52,483 bases of DNA, taken from contig JAKBAG010000001.1 in NCBI GenBank assembly GCA_021809235.1, positions 1-52,483 of the forward strand. Reading direction: 5' to 3'. The notes under the pieces were generated by a model that saw only the letters and a list, made by a program, of their open reading frames with translations, ran no database searches and had not been told where the DNA came from. Below are positions 31,722 to 40,847 of the stretch, in pieces. The stretch is from Acidobacteriota bacterium. GTDB taxonomy: Bacteria > Acidobacteriota > Terriglobia > Terriglobales > Acidobacteriaceae. How positions within the stretch are numbered: position 1 is the first letter of the stretch; every line of letters begins with the position of its first letter. A program made the translations under genes and the position numbers.

Positions 31722-34700
31722 ATGTTCCGCAGGTATGGTCGTTCCCTGGTTGGCTGTCTTTCGCTGGTACTGGCAGTGTTTGTCCTGAGTGGACTGCTGA
31801 ATGGCTGCTCGGGCAGCAAGCCGGTTGCCATTCAGCTTGCTGCTGCAAAAACCACCGTCGATCCCACGGACAGCACAACCGTCACAGCCACTGTGATGCA
31901 CGACAAGAACAGTGCCGGTGTGAGCTGGTCAGTAACCGGTGCCGGAACGCTCTCCAACAGCTCTACCTCCAGCGTGACCTATACGGCGCCTGCAAGCGTC
32001 CCTGCGGCTGCGACAGCCACCATCACGGCGACCTCCAATGCCGACAAGACCATCTCGGCCACGATCACAATCCAGGTTCCAGTAGCTCCGTCGATTTCAA
32101 CCACATCTCTGACACCGGCCACTGTGGGCGCGGTTTACAGCGCCTCTCTGAGCGCGACTGGCGGCATCAGCCCCTACACCTGGATGCTTGCCTCGGGCAC
32201 ACTGCCGCCAGGATTTACCCTTAGCTCGTCTGGGGTGCTCAGCGGTCCAGCAGTCAATGCAGGGATGGCTGGCAGCTACTCTGGCCTCGTGTTCCAGGTG
32301 ACTGACTCCGGAAGCCCGACGGCCCTTACGGCAACGACCTCGCCGCTGACACTGGTGATTGCACCGGCTCCCACCATCACCTTTACCACGGCTGCCACCC
32401 TGCCCGCAGTCACGGTCGGCACGGCTTACTCCGCCAGCGTGGCGGCAACAGGTGGAGCCGGCGCACTCACCTATTCCCTTGCCAGCGGCGCGCTGCCAAC
32501 CGGATTCACACTGTCTGCGGCAGGAGCGATTACCGGAACCCCGAATAGCGCCGATATCGGAACCGCTCACTTTGTGATTCAGGCTGCCGATGCCTTCGGC
32601 GATAGGACAACACAGAGCTTCAGCCTGAGTGTGAATGCCGCTCCCGCCATTAGCTTCACCACGGCTTCCACCCTGCCCGGGGCTACAGTCGGCACGGCCT
32701 ACTCCGCCAGCGTGGCGGCCACGGGCGGAGCTGGCGCACTCACCTATTCCATCGCCAGCGGTGCGCTGCCGGCCGGATTCACACTCGCCACCAGCGGTGG
32801 CATCACGGGCACTCCGACAGCAGCCAGCGTGGGCACGGCAACCTTCACCGTGAAGGCTGCCGATAGCTTTGGCGACTCCGCGTCGCAGAGCTTTACCGTG
32901 GTGGTGTCCTATCCCAAGCTCACAGTGACCACCACATCCCTTCCCGGTGGATTGGTGAATACCCCTTACAGCTCATCGCTTGGAGCTTCGGGTGGCTCGG
33001 GCAGCGGCTATAGCTGGCAGGTGCTCACGGGCGCGCTGCCCGTGGGAGTCACCCTCAGCACATCTGGCAGCCTGAGCGGCACACCCACCGCAACCGGGAC
33101 CAGCAGCTTCACGGTACAGGTTACGGACTCTGTTCACAACACGGCCACCCAGGCGCTTTCCATCCAGATTGCAACCCTGGCCATCACCACAACATCGCTG
33201 CCGAACGCAACCGTGGGCAGTCCCTACTCCACCACACTGGCAGAGATGGGCGGCACGGGCCCGTTCAACTGGACTATCACCGCGGGCAGCAGCGCTCCGG
33301 GTGGACTCGCACTCGCGAGCAACGGAGTGCTGAGTGGCACACCCACGACGGCAAGCGGCAGCACGCCGACAGCGTTTTCCGTCACGGTGACCGACGCCAA
33401 CAGCAACAGCGCCACGGCCGTCGTCTCGCTGCAGATTTATCCGGGCACACCGCTGGTCATTCAAACCACCACTCTCTCCTCTGCCACGGTGGGGACGGCA
33501 TACTCGGAAGCCATTAACGTCAATGGCGGAGTTCCACCGTATACCTACTCGATCCCCAACGGCTCGTTGCCTGCCTGGGCCACGCTCAGCAACGGCAAAA
33601 TCACTGGAACACCGGCAAGCACCGACACGGGCAGCTCTACGTTTACCGTCAAGGTGACGGATTCGGCATCCCAGTCCGTGACCCAGTCCTACACGCTGAC
33701 CGTCTATGCCATCTCCGGAGCGAACAATGCCCTGCTGAAAGGCCAGTATGCCTTCCTCGTCAAAGGCTGGATCGATGGCGTGGATATGGGCAGCACCACA
33801 AAGCAGGCCATCGTGGGCAGCTTTGTTGCTGATGGCAACGGCAACATCACCTCCGGCACGGCGGATATGAACAACATCACCACGCAGACCGGTGCTTCCC
33901 CGCTGTCCATCAGCGGAACATACGCCCTGCCGTCCAACAACATCGGACAAATGACGCTGACTGTCGGCAGCAAAACAGTGACGCTGGCATTCACAGTTGG
34001 CACGCTGCAGTCGAGCGTGGCCACAGCCGGAAGCATTGTGGAGTTTGACGATGTCTCCGGAGTGGGCGCCACTCCGGGAGGCAGCCGATTCACCGGCGAG
34101 TTCGCACTCCAGACTCCATCCAGCTTTACGGCAGCGAATCTGACCGGAGGATATGCCTTTGGGCTGGAAGGCGAGACCTGTCCCGTCTACCTCTTTCCCG
34201 GCGCACCTGCCGTGAACAGCAACTGCTCCCAGACGCTGACAGAGGGTCCTGTCGCCATCGCCGGAACCATGAGCTTCTCCGGAGCCGGAGCCATCTCCAA
34301 TGGCATGGAGGATATCGACCTCAACGATGGCAACTGTCCCAACTCCAACGGAACCCCTACCTGCACCTATAACTATCCACAGGCCACCTTTACCGGCAGC
34401 TACGGAACGCCGAACACCACCAACGGACGCACCACTCTGACTCTGAATGCTCCAGCGGCTCTTCCCGCCGGCACACTCGCCATATGGCCCACCCATTATG
34501 TGGCGTATATGGTCAGTGCCAGCAAAATCTATTGGATCTCCACTGACCCGCACATTCAGGACACGTTGCTTGCCGGCAGTGCCATCCAGAACACGGTCAC
34601 CACCTTCAGCAACGCCAATATGAACGGCAACGAGGTCCTCTACGAAGTCTCCGCTCAGGATGACAATGGCTGGGGCACCAGCGGATACGGGCCTCAGTCG

Positions 34701-35252
34701 GACGTAACCCTGGTGTTGGCCAACGTGAACGGCTCGGCTGGAACAATCTCCGCAACCCTGCAGCAGAATGCTGCCGGAACCTTCACAACCAAGAGCGCAA
34801 CGGGCACGTACTCGGTCGCCGCCAATGGTCGCGTGACCATGACTGTCGGCAACCAGCCTCCCGTGATGTATCTGGCTGGTACCGGTATTGGTTACGGCGT
34901 GGAGTCCAGTGGACAGGCCGGACTCTTCCATCTGGAGCAGCAGACTGCCACCGCGCTCTCCAGTGCCACCTTTGCAGGGGAAACACGGATGAGTGTGGCG
35001 CCGTCGAGCCTGTCCACCAGCCAGGTAACCAGCAACTCCGGCAATGTGAATATTCTGAGAAGCAGCAGCAACAGCAACGGTACGCTCAACTGGGATGCCA
35101 CAAACTCCGATACCTACACCGTGGATCCGACCGGCTTGATTACGCTTTCCAACGGAGCCGTTGGATACGTCATCTCGCCCACACGGTTCGTGATCATGGA
35201 CAAGCCAACCAGCAGCAATACCGCTCCCACGGCGACGGTGTTGCAGCAATAG
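31722..35252 (+). CDS. Lipoprotein with six putative-Ig (He_PIG) repeats
   Basis: An 1176-residue surface-type lipoprotein. The start at 31722 follows TGGAGG by 5 bases; the signal peptide ends LSGLLNGCSGS, with the lipobox Cys. After an Ig-like domain come six repeats of about 90 residues opening with (T)TLP.ATVGTAYS.S..ATGG and containing LP.GFTL...G.ITGTP, the He_PIG pattern. Repeats 2 and 3 are nearly identical at DNA level. The last 500 residues form a separate beta-rich region (LKGQYAFLVKGW..., then NGRTTLTLN) of unknown function. Likely an adhesin or scaffold. It is divergent from the kinase gene and ends at a terminator. Confidence 0.85.
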   Translation: MFRRYGRSLVGCLSLVLAVFVLSGLLNGCSGSKPVAIQLAAAKTTVDPTDSTTVTATVMHDKNSAGVSWSVTGAGTLSNSSTSSVTYTAPASVPAAATATITATSNADKTISATITIQVPVAPSISTTSLTPATVGAVYSASLSATGGISPYTWMLASGTLPPGFTLSSSGVLSGPAVNAGMAGSYSGLVFQVTDSGSPTALTATTSPLTLVIAPAPTITFTTAATLPAVTVGTAYSASVAATGGAGALTYSLASGALPTGFTLSAAGAITGTPNSADIGTAHFVIQAADAFGDRTTQSFSLSVNAAPAISFTTASTLPGATVGTAYSASVAATGGAGALTYSIASGALPAGFTLATSGGITGTPTAASVGTATFTVKAADSFGDSASQSFTVVVSYPKLTVTTTSLPGGLVNTPYSSSLGASGGSGSGYSWQVLTGALPVGVTLSTSGSLSGTPTATGTSSFTVQVTDSVHNTATQALSIQIATLAITTTSLPNATVGSPYSTTLAEMGGTGPFNWTITAGSSAPGGLALASNGVLSGTPTTASGSTPTAFSVTVTDANSNSATAVVSLQIYPGTPLVIQTTTLSSATVGTAYSEAINVNGGVPPYTYSIPNGSLPAWATLSNGKITGTPASTDTGSSTFTVKVTDSASQSVTQSYTLTVYAISGANNALLKGQYAFLVKGWIDGVDMGSTTKQAIVGSFVADGNGNITSGTADMNNITTQTGASPLSISGTYALPSNNIGQMTLTVGSKTVTLAFTVGTLQSSVATAGSIVEFDDVSGVGATPGGSRFTGEFALQTPSSFTAANLTGGYAFGLEGETCPVYLFPGAPAVNSNCSQTLTEGPVAIAGTMSFSGAGAISNGMEDIDLNDGNCPNSNGTPTCTYNYPQATFTGSYGTPNTTNGRTTLTLNAPAALPAGTLAIWPTHYVAYMVSASKIYWISTDPHIQDTLLAGSAIQNTVTTFSNANMNGNEVLYEVSAQDDNGWGTSGYGPQSDVTLVLANVNGSAGTISATLQQNAAGTFTTKSATGTYSVAANGRVTMTVGNQPPVMYLAGTGIGYGVESSGQAGLFHLEQQTATALSSATFAGETRMSVAPSSLSTSQVTSNSGNVNILRSSSNSNGTLNWDATNSDTYTVDPTGLITLSNGAVGYVISPTRFVIMDKPTSSNTAPTATVLQQ
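32367..32912 (+). repeat. Recent 273-bp tandem duplication inside the Ig-repeat lipoprotein
   Basis: Two copies begin at 32367 and 32640 with a 273-base (91-codon) period. Long shared blocks such as TACTCCGCCAGCGTGGCGGC show that the duplication is more recent than for the other repeats, whose DNA has diverged. Confidence 0.7.
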
Positions 35253-35565
35253 TCCGGTGTTTCCATCCCAACCCGGATGGGGATAGCGGCTCGGTTCTTA
35301 AGCGGCCTACTCACCCCGGATCTCTGATCATTCGGAAGGCCCTGCTCCCGGTTCTTATGACCGGGAGCACTTTTTTGCGAAACAGGATGGAGTATTCTTC
35401 CTTGACATCAGATTCCCCGTCTACGGCGGGTCATATCGTGGGCATGGGACTGCCAGCCAGAAGCCTGCATACAATGGAATCAGTGCCGTGCGGAGCACAA
35501 ACCGGCAGAGACCCCGATCCACGGCCTGTGCTGAGGCCGCACCGCAAAGCAGAAAAGGGATAGGT
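35253..35565. other. Intergenic region before the efflux operon
   Basis: This 313-base stretch holds the lipoprotein terminator (35343-35376). The remaining 190 bases form the upstream region of the efflux operon; no convincing promoter or operator, and no coding sequence, was recognised there. Confidence 0.5.
35343..35376 (+). terminator. Intrinsic terminator after the Ig-repeat lipoprotein
   Basis: A perfect 10-bp stem (35343-35352 with 35360-35369), a 7-base loop and a TTTTTT tract (35371-35376), about 90 bases past the stop codon. Confidence 0.8.
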
Positions 35566-37098
35566 ATGCGTTCACCGGCAATTCCAGGCAAAGTGCGAAG
35601 CGCGAATGGCTGGTTCTGCCTGCCACGCATCCGGGCAGGAATCCGGGGAAGACTCTGCTCCAGAATTTGCATCCTGCTGGCTGCGCTTGTGGCTGCTGCG
35701 GAAGGCAGCGCCTGTGCACAGACCGCGCCCCTGAATCCGCAGAGTGTCTGGCATGACCGCATGGAGTCTCGGCTAGGCCCAATCCAGAATCCGACGCCAG
35801 TGCCGCTGCTGGACCCGCACACGGCCTGTAGCCAAGCCTGCACACTGCCGGAGCTGATCAACCTGGCCGAACAGCGCAATCCGGCCACGCGGCTGGCCTG
35901 GGAGCAGGCGCGCATCCGTGCGGCCAGTCTGGGAATCGCGCGGTCACAGTGGTATCCGACGCTGGCTGCGCTTGCCGTGGCCAGTACCGCACGCGTGCGC
36001 GTCCTGCTGAACTCGCAGTTCTACCGCCAGACCTATGGCAACTTTGCACCGGAGCTGCATGCCGAGTACCTGATTCTCGACTTTGGAGGACGCGAAGAGG
36101 CAATCCAGGAGGCAAAGTGGAATTTGCTGGCTGCCGACCTGAACTTCAATGATGCGCATCGCAAGGTGATTTTTAGCGTGATGCAGGCCTACTATCAACT
36201 GCTGAATGCCGGCAGCCTGCGCAAGGCTGCCGAGGTGAGTCTTGCCAATGCGCGCGCCGATGAGGCCGATGCCGCAGCCCGACTGCAGCACGGACTGGCC
36301 ACACGGCCGGATCTGCTGGAGGCGCAGGCAGCTCGGGCTCAGGCCGAGTACGATGTGCAGGCAGCACTGGGCAGGGAGGAAATTGCGCGCGGCGCGCTGG
36401 CAACAGCTCTGGAACTGCCACCGGAAACCCCGCTGCAGGTGGCCGAGGTAGACACGCTGCAGGTACCGTCCAGCATGGCCGACAGTGTGCGCGCAGAGAC
36501 GGAACGCGCACTGGCCGAGCGGCCGGACCTGAAGTCGCTGCTGGCGCGCATGCGGGCGGCGGATGCCGAGATTGGCCGTCAGCGTTCGACATTTCTGCCT
36601 ACGCTGCACCTGAGCGGAAATGCCGGGGAGACGCGACAGTATGGGCAGCAGGATCTGCTGCCGCCAGGGTATGGCGGCGGGGAAACCTGGGACGGCGCAC
36701 TGGAGCTGCGCTGGACGATCTTCGACGGCGGACTGCGCACACACGAACTGGCGCTGGCCCATGCCCAGAAGGCTGCCACCCAGGCCCAGATTGATACCCT
36801 GCGCGATCACATCGCCGAGGACGTGTGGAATGCCTATACCAATGCCGAAACCGCCCTCCGACAGCACGATGCGGCGCTGGCTCTGGTCTCGGCCTCCACG
36901 GAATCCTATGCCGCCACGCGCGAATCCTACAATGACGGCGTGCGCAATATTCTGGACGTGATTGCAGCGCAGAAAGCGCTGGCTCAGGCCCAGGCAGAGG
37001 ACGTTACAGCACGAACCGAGGTACTGCTGCAATTGGCAAATCTGGCCTTCCAGACCGGCGATCTGCTGGCAACCACCAGCACGAGGACGATTCCATGA
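35566..37098 (+). CDS. TolC-like outer-membrane efflux protein (MdtP-type)
   Basis: 510-residue outer-membrane channel of the TolC family, the outlet of a tripartite efflux pump. A basic N-terminus and hydrophobic segment (ICILLAALVAAAEGSACA) form a signal peptide. Long helices rich in Ala/Gln/Arg follow, with family phrases LAEQRNPATRLAWEQARIRAA, LQHGLATRPDLLEAQAARAQ and a second half RWTIFDGGLRTHELALA. AAGGGA precedes the ATG at 35566 by about 6 bases. It overlaps the next gene by four bases (ATGA) and starts a four-gene unit; order and identity of neighbours match an E. coli mdtP-type channel. Confidence 0.88.
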   Translation: MRSPAIPGKVRSANGWFCLPRIRAGIRGRLCSRICILLAALVAAAEGSACAQTAPLNPQSVWHDRMESRLGPIQNPTPVPLLDPHTACSQACTLPELINLAEQRNPATRLAWEQARIRAASLGIARSQWYPTLAALAVASTARVRVLLNSQFYRQTYGNFAPELHAEYLILDFGGREEAIQEAKWNLLAADLNFNDAHRKVIFSVMQAYYQLLNAGSLRKAAEVSLANARADEADAAARLQHGLATRPDLLEAQAARAQAEYDVQAALGREEIARGALATALELPPETPLQVAEVDTLQVPSSMADSVRAETERALAERPDLKSLLARMRAADAEIGRQRSTFLPTLHLSGNAGETRQYGQQDLLPPGYGGGETWDGALELRWTIFDGGLRTHELALAHAQKAATQAQIDTLRDHIAEDVWNAYTNAETALRQHDAALALVSASTESYAATRESYNDGVRNILDVIAAQKALAQAQAEDVTARTEVLLQLANLAFQTGDLLATTSTRTIP

Positions 37099-37400
37099 AC
37101 CATGCCTGCTTCCACAACCTCCGGCGTTGTACCCGCTGGCAAAGCCTGCAGTACTTTCTCGGCATGCTTCCGTTCGCCGCCTGTCTGGCTGGCTGCGACC
37201 ATGCTCCGGAGTTCAACATTGTCGGCTCGTACTTTCCGGCATGGCTGCTTTGCATGGCTGCAGGAACGGCGCTGTCCGGGCTGAGCTATCTGGGACTGAA
37301 GCGTCTGGGGGTGGATCGGGAGATCGTTGCCTCGATCGTGGTCTACCCATCGCTGGCACTGTTCTATGCCTGTGCACTGTGGCTGTTGCTGTTTCGATGA
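37095..37400 (+). CDS. ytcA: YtcA-family lipoprotein of the efflux cluster
   Basis: A 101-residue protein with a signal peptide ending at a lipobox (CLAGC), then DHAPEFNIVGSYFPAWLLC and two membrane segments. This layout, and the phrase GSYFPAWLLC, matches the YtcA family known from E. coli beside mdtN. The role is unknown. It overlaps the channel gene by four bases upstream and lies 11 bases before the mdtN-like gene, so all four are one operon. Confidence 0.8.
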   Translation: MNHACFHNLRRCTRWQSLQYFLGMLPFAACLAGCDHAPEFNIVGSYFPAWLLCMAAGTALSGLSYLGLKRLGVDREIVASIVVYPSLALFYACALWLLLFR

Positions 37401-37411
37401 GAGGAAGAACG

Positions 37412-38632
37412 ATGGAGCTGACAGCAGAGACTCGACGCCGACTTGGACGCGGCATCAGCGCGGCTGCCGTGCTGGGCGCCACGATCACCGGCCTCTTCGC
37501 ACTCCAGCAAATGGTGGAGAATCCGCGCACCGATGATGCCGAGGTCTTTGCCAACTTTATTGGTATGGCGCCGGTGGTCAGTGGTCCGGTGATGAAGATT
37601 ACCGTGGCCGACAACCAATATGTGAAACAGGGGCAGATGATGCTGGACATCGACGAGCGGCCCTACGCCTATGCGCTGGGCCAGGCACGCTCCGAGCAGG
37701 CCGCACTCGAGGGCAGCATTGTGGATGAACAGCGACGCATCGCCTCCGAATCCAGCGCCGTGAGCGTGGCGGATGCCGGTGTGCGTAGCGCCGAGGCAGC
37801 TCTGGCCCACGCGCAGGCAGTGGTTGCGCAGGCGCGGGCAGCCGTGGTGGGCGCTCAGGCATCTGTGGATCGGGCGCGGGCTGAGCGCGACTATGCCGTG
37901 CACAATCGAGACAGACTGGAGCCACTACTGGCCAAGCAATTTGTCACCGTGGATCAGGTGGACCGAGCGCGCACCGTGGCCGCGGCACGCGAGCAGGCGC
38001 TGGCCGAAGCCCGGGCGCAGCAGACGCTGGCCGGTGCTGCGTTAACCTCTGCACTGGCTGCCGAAGCCCAGGCGAACGCAAGGCTGGAGCAGAGCCATCA
38101 GCAGGTGCAGCAGGCGCAGCACTCGGTGCTCACGCTGGAGCCGCTGGTGGCCCAGCGCAGCGGACGGCTTTCTGCCATCCAGACCGCCGAGTACAACCTG
38201 GAAAACTGCCGTCTCTATGCACCCTTCGATGGCCGAGTGACCAATCTGACCATCTCGGAAGGTGCCTACGCGCACGCCGGCCAGGAGATCTTTACGCTGA
38301 TCGACACGCGAACGTGGTGGGTGCTGGCCAACTTTCGCGAGACACAACTGCGGCATATCCAGCCCGGCATGAAGGCCGATATTTATCTGATGTCCCACCC
38401 GAACCTGCATCTGCACGGGGTGGTGGACAGCACGGGCTTTGGTGTGACGCCAGACGCCGACCTGCTGGGCCGGCTGACCAAGGGACTGCCGGATGTGCAG
38501 CGCACCTTGAACTGGGTACGCCTGGCCTCGCGGTATCCGGTGCGCATCCGCATTCTGGACGGTCCGCAGCAGAACTTTCGCCTGGGAGAATCCGCCGTGG
38601 TCGTCATCGACGGCCACCCCGGATTGCTATAA
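37412..38632 (+). CDS. Membrane-fusion protein of the efflux cluster (MdtN-type)
   Basis: 406-residue periplasmic adaptor anchored by one N-terminal membrane helix (GISAAAVLGATITGLFAL). The biotinyl-lipoyl strands (APVVSGPVMKITVADNQYVKQGQ and later YAPFDGRVTNLTISEGAYAHAGQ) flank an Ala-rich coiled-coil hairpin. This is the HlyD/EmrA/MdtN group. AGGAAG lies 4 bases before the ATG at 37412; another ATG at 37397 overlaps the ytcA stop. Adaptors of this kind join the FUSC permease to the outer channel. Confidence 0.88.
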   Translation: MELTAETRRRLGRGISAAAVLGATITGLFALQQMVENPRTDDAEVFANFIGMAPVVSGPVMKITVADNQYVKQGQMMLDIDERPYAYALGQARSEQAALEGSIVDEQRRIASESSAVSVADAGVRSAEAALAHAQAVVAQARAAVVGAQASVDRARAERDYAVHNRDRLEPLLAKQFVTVDQVDRARTVAAAREQALAEARAQQTLAGAALTSALAAEAQANARLEQSHQQVQQAQHSVLTLEPLVAQRSGRLSAIQTAEYNLENCRLYAPFDGRVTNLTISEGAYAHAGQEIFTLIDTRTWWVLANFRETQLRHIQPGMKADIYLMSHPNLHLHGVVDSTGFGVTPDADLLGRLTKGLPDVQRTLNWVRLASRYPVRIRILDGPQQNFRLGESAVVVIDGHPGLL

Positions 38633-38638
38633 CCAACG

Positions 38639-40822
38639 ATGAGCGCAGAAGCCGTACTGGGTCGAACCGATACGCGCAGTTTTTCCGCATGGTTTGTGGA
38701 TTTTCTGCGCAGCGAAATGGCGCCCTACCCCGGTCGCGGGCTGCTGGTGGCCCGCATGGTCCTCTCCGCCACGCTGACCATGATTCTGGTCATGACCTTC
38801 CGGATTCCCAACGGAGCCACCGGCCCGCTCTACGCCTTTCTGATTGCCCGTGACAACCTGCTGACCACGGCACGATCTGCCCGCAACGTGACCATTGCCT
38901 TTGCGCTCTGTGCACTGTTTGTGCCCTTCGGCGGACGCATGTTCGGCTCCCTGCCGATGACCCATTTTCTTTGGGAGGCGGCGAGCATCTTTCTCATCTT
39001 CTTCCTCATCCGGACGCTGGACAACTACAGCATTGCCAGCGCTATTGGACTGATGGCAACCTCGGCTCTGGCCATCTGGTATCTGCCCGGCCCGGCGGCA
39101 CGGAACGTGGAGCTTACGCTGTGGCAGATTCTGTCGCCAGCCATTGGAGCCGGGGTCACGATCGTGGTTGAGGCAATCTTCCACGCAATCGTCAAGCAGG
39201 ATGAGCTGCTGCGCGGACTCGGCGACCGACTGCACCTGATCGAAGAGCTTTTGCACTGCTATGCAGCCGGAAGCACGGTATCCTCCACTCTGCGCCGCAG
39301 ACTGACGCAGGCAGCGATGATCGGCGTGGGCGGATTGCGCCGCAGCGCGGCCCGTGCCAACACTACTCCCATCCAGCGCGCACAGATGAATGCGGTCGTC
39401 TCCCTGGTGGGTCGCAGTGTGGACTTTGCTGCAGCGCTGGAGCAGACCACACGACAGATGAACGAGGGGGACAGGGATGCCGCCCGGCAATTATCTGCGC
39501 AAATTGCAACCATGCGCACCGCCATTGCCGAGGGCCACGGCAATGCGCTGCCGCAGTGGGTCGCTTCCACGGCAACACTGCCGCTGCTTCGTGAGATGGA
39601 AGGCATGTTTTCACTGATCCCGCGCGTGCTGGCTGGCACGGAATCCCTGGAGGCGTATGATGCCTTCACCGAACGCGCCCTGCCGCAGAGCCGCATCTTT
39701 GTGCGCGATGCCTTTTCCAATCCGGAGCATCTTCGCTACGCACTTGGCGGCTGCCTGGCGGGCACGCTTTGCTACGTGCTCTATGTCTCGCTCTCCTGGC
39801 CAGGACTGGCTACTTCGGTCACCACCTGCGTGCTGACGGCACTGACGAACATCGGCTCCTCGCGCCAGAAGCAGGTACTGCGACTGGCCGGAGCCGTGAT
39901 TGGTGGCTTCGTCTTCGGCATGGGAGCGCAAATCATGGTGCTTCCCTGGCTGGACAGCATCGCCGGCTTTACGGTGCTGTTTGTCGTCGTCTCGGCAGTT
40001 GCGGCCTGGATTGCCACGGCCAGCACACGACTGTCCTATTGCGGCCTGCAAATCGCGCTGGCCTTCTATCTGATCAACGTGAATGAGTTTCACATCCAGC
40101 TTTCGCTGACCATTGCACGCGATCGTGCACTCGGCGTACTGCTGGGCATTTCCATGATGTGGCTGGTCTTTGAACGCCTCCATCCCAAGACGGCTACCGA
40201 GACGATGATTGAAACCTTCCTGACCAATCTGCGCCTGCTGGCAGAGTTCAGCAAGCTGGCTCTGGCGAACCCTACGGCGAAGTCGGTTGCTCATGTTCGG
40301 CGACTGCGCACGGCCATCTCCAACAATTTCTCGGCCGTCAACGCGCAGGCCGATGCCATTCCCTTTGAGATTGGCGCGGCACGTCCGCAACACATGGCTG
40401 CGCGTGACCATATCCGCCGCTGGCAGGCCATGCTGCGCACCTACTTTCTGCTGGAGCTAGCCCTGCTGCAATATGCCGCATTCTCCGGAACGCTGAGCGA
40501 GGAGGACAGCATGGCACTGGGTCACTTTGACCGGCACTGCGCCCAGACGCTGGAGGCAATCGCAACACGGCTGGAGAATCAGTATCGCGCTTCCCAGGCT
40601 AACGATGCCGGAGGCACAGCCATGCGGCCGGATTCAGCAGCACCAGTGGCCATCCCCCCCGGATTCGGCTCACTCTCGGATTGGCGTGAGTGGCCCGTAC
40701 TGAACGGGCGTGAAGAGACCCTGGAAGGCGTATTGCCCATGGTTCGGGAGATTCGGCAACTGCTGGGCAGGGTCACGGAAGAGGTCGCGGCGACGCCACT
40801 GTTTGCCATCGAACAGCCGTAG
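38639..40822 (+). CDS. FUSC-family inner-membrane permease (MdtO-type)
   Basis: 727-residue inner-membrane protein with two bundles of membrane segments (residues about 35-190 and 370-510) separated and followed by soluble helical regions, the FUSC/AaeB/MdtO layout. The segment MVLSATLTMILVMTFRIPNGATGPLY begins the first bundle; LGGCLAGTLCYVLYVSL and AGAVIGGFVFGMGAQIMVL lie in the second. In E. coli, MdtO works with MdtN and MdtP and has been linked to puromycin, acriflavine and sulfonamide-type export; the substrate here is unknown. The ATG is 6 bases past the adaptor stop. Confidence 0.85.
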   Translation: MSAEAVLGRTDTRSFSAWFVDFLRSEMAPYPGRGLLVARMVLSATLTMILVMTFRIPNGATGPLYAFLIARDNLLTTARSARNVTIAFALCALFVPFGGRMFGSLPMTHFLWEAASIFLIFFLIRTLDNYSIASAIGLMATSALAIWYLPGPAARNVELTLWQILSPAIGAGVTIVVEAIFHAIVKQDELLRGLGDRLHLIEELLHCYAAGSTVSSTLRRRLTQAAMIGVGGLRRSAARANTTPIQRAQMNAVVSLVGRSVDFAAALEQTTRQMNEGDRDAARQLSAQIATMRTAIAEGHGNALPQWVASTATLPLLREMEGMFSLIPRVLAGTESLEAYDAFTERALPQSRIFVRDAFSNPEHLRYALGGCLAGTLCYVLYVSLSWPGLATSVTTCVLTALTNIGSSRQKQVLRLAGAVIGGFVFGMGAQIMVLPWLDSIAGFTVLFVVVSAVAAWIATASTRLSYCGLQIALAFYLINVNEFHIQLSLTIARDRALGVLLGISMMWLVFERLHPKTATETMIETFLTNLRLLAEFSKLALANPTAKSVAHVRRLRTAISNNFSAVNAQADAIPFEIGAARPQHMAARDHIRRWQAMLRTYFLLELALLQYAAFSGTLSEEDSMALGHFDRHCAQTLEAIATRLENQYRASQANDAGGTAMRPDSAAPVAIPPGFGSLSDWREWPVLNGREETLEGVLPMVREIRQLLGRVTEEVAATPLFAIEQP

Positions 40823-40847
40823 CGGACAGAGGTGGAAGCTTCGCAAC

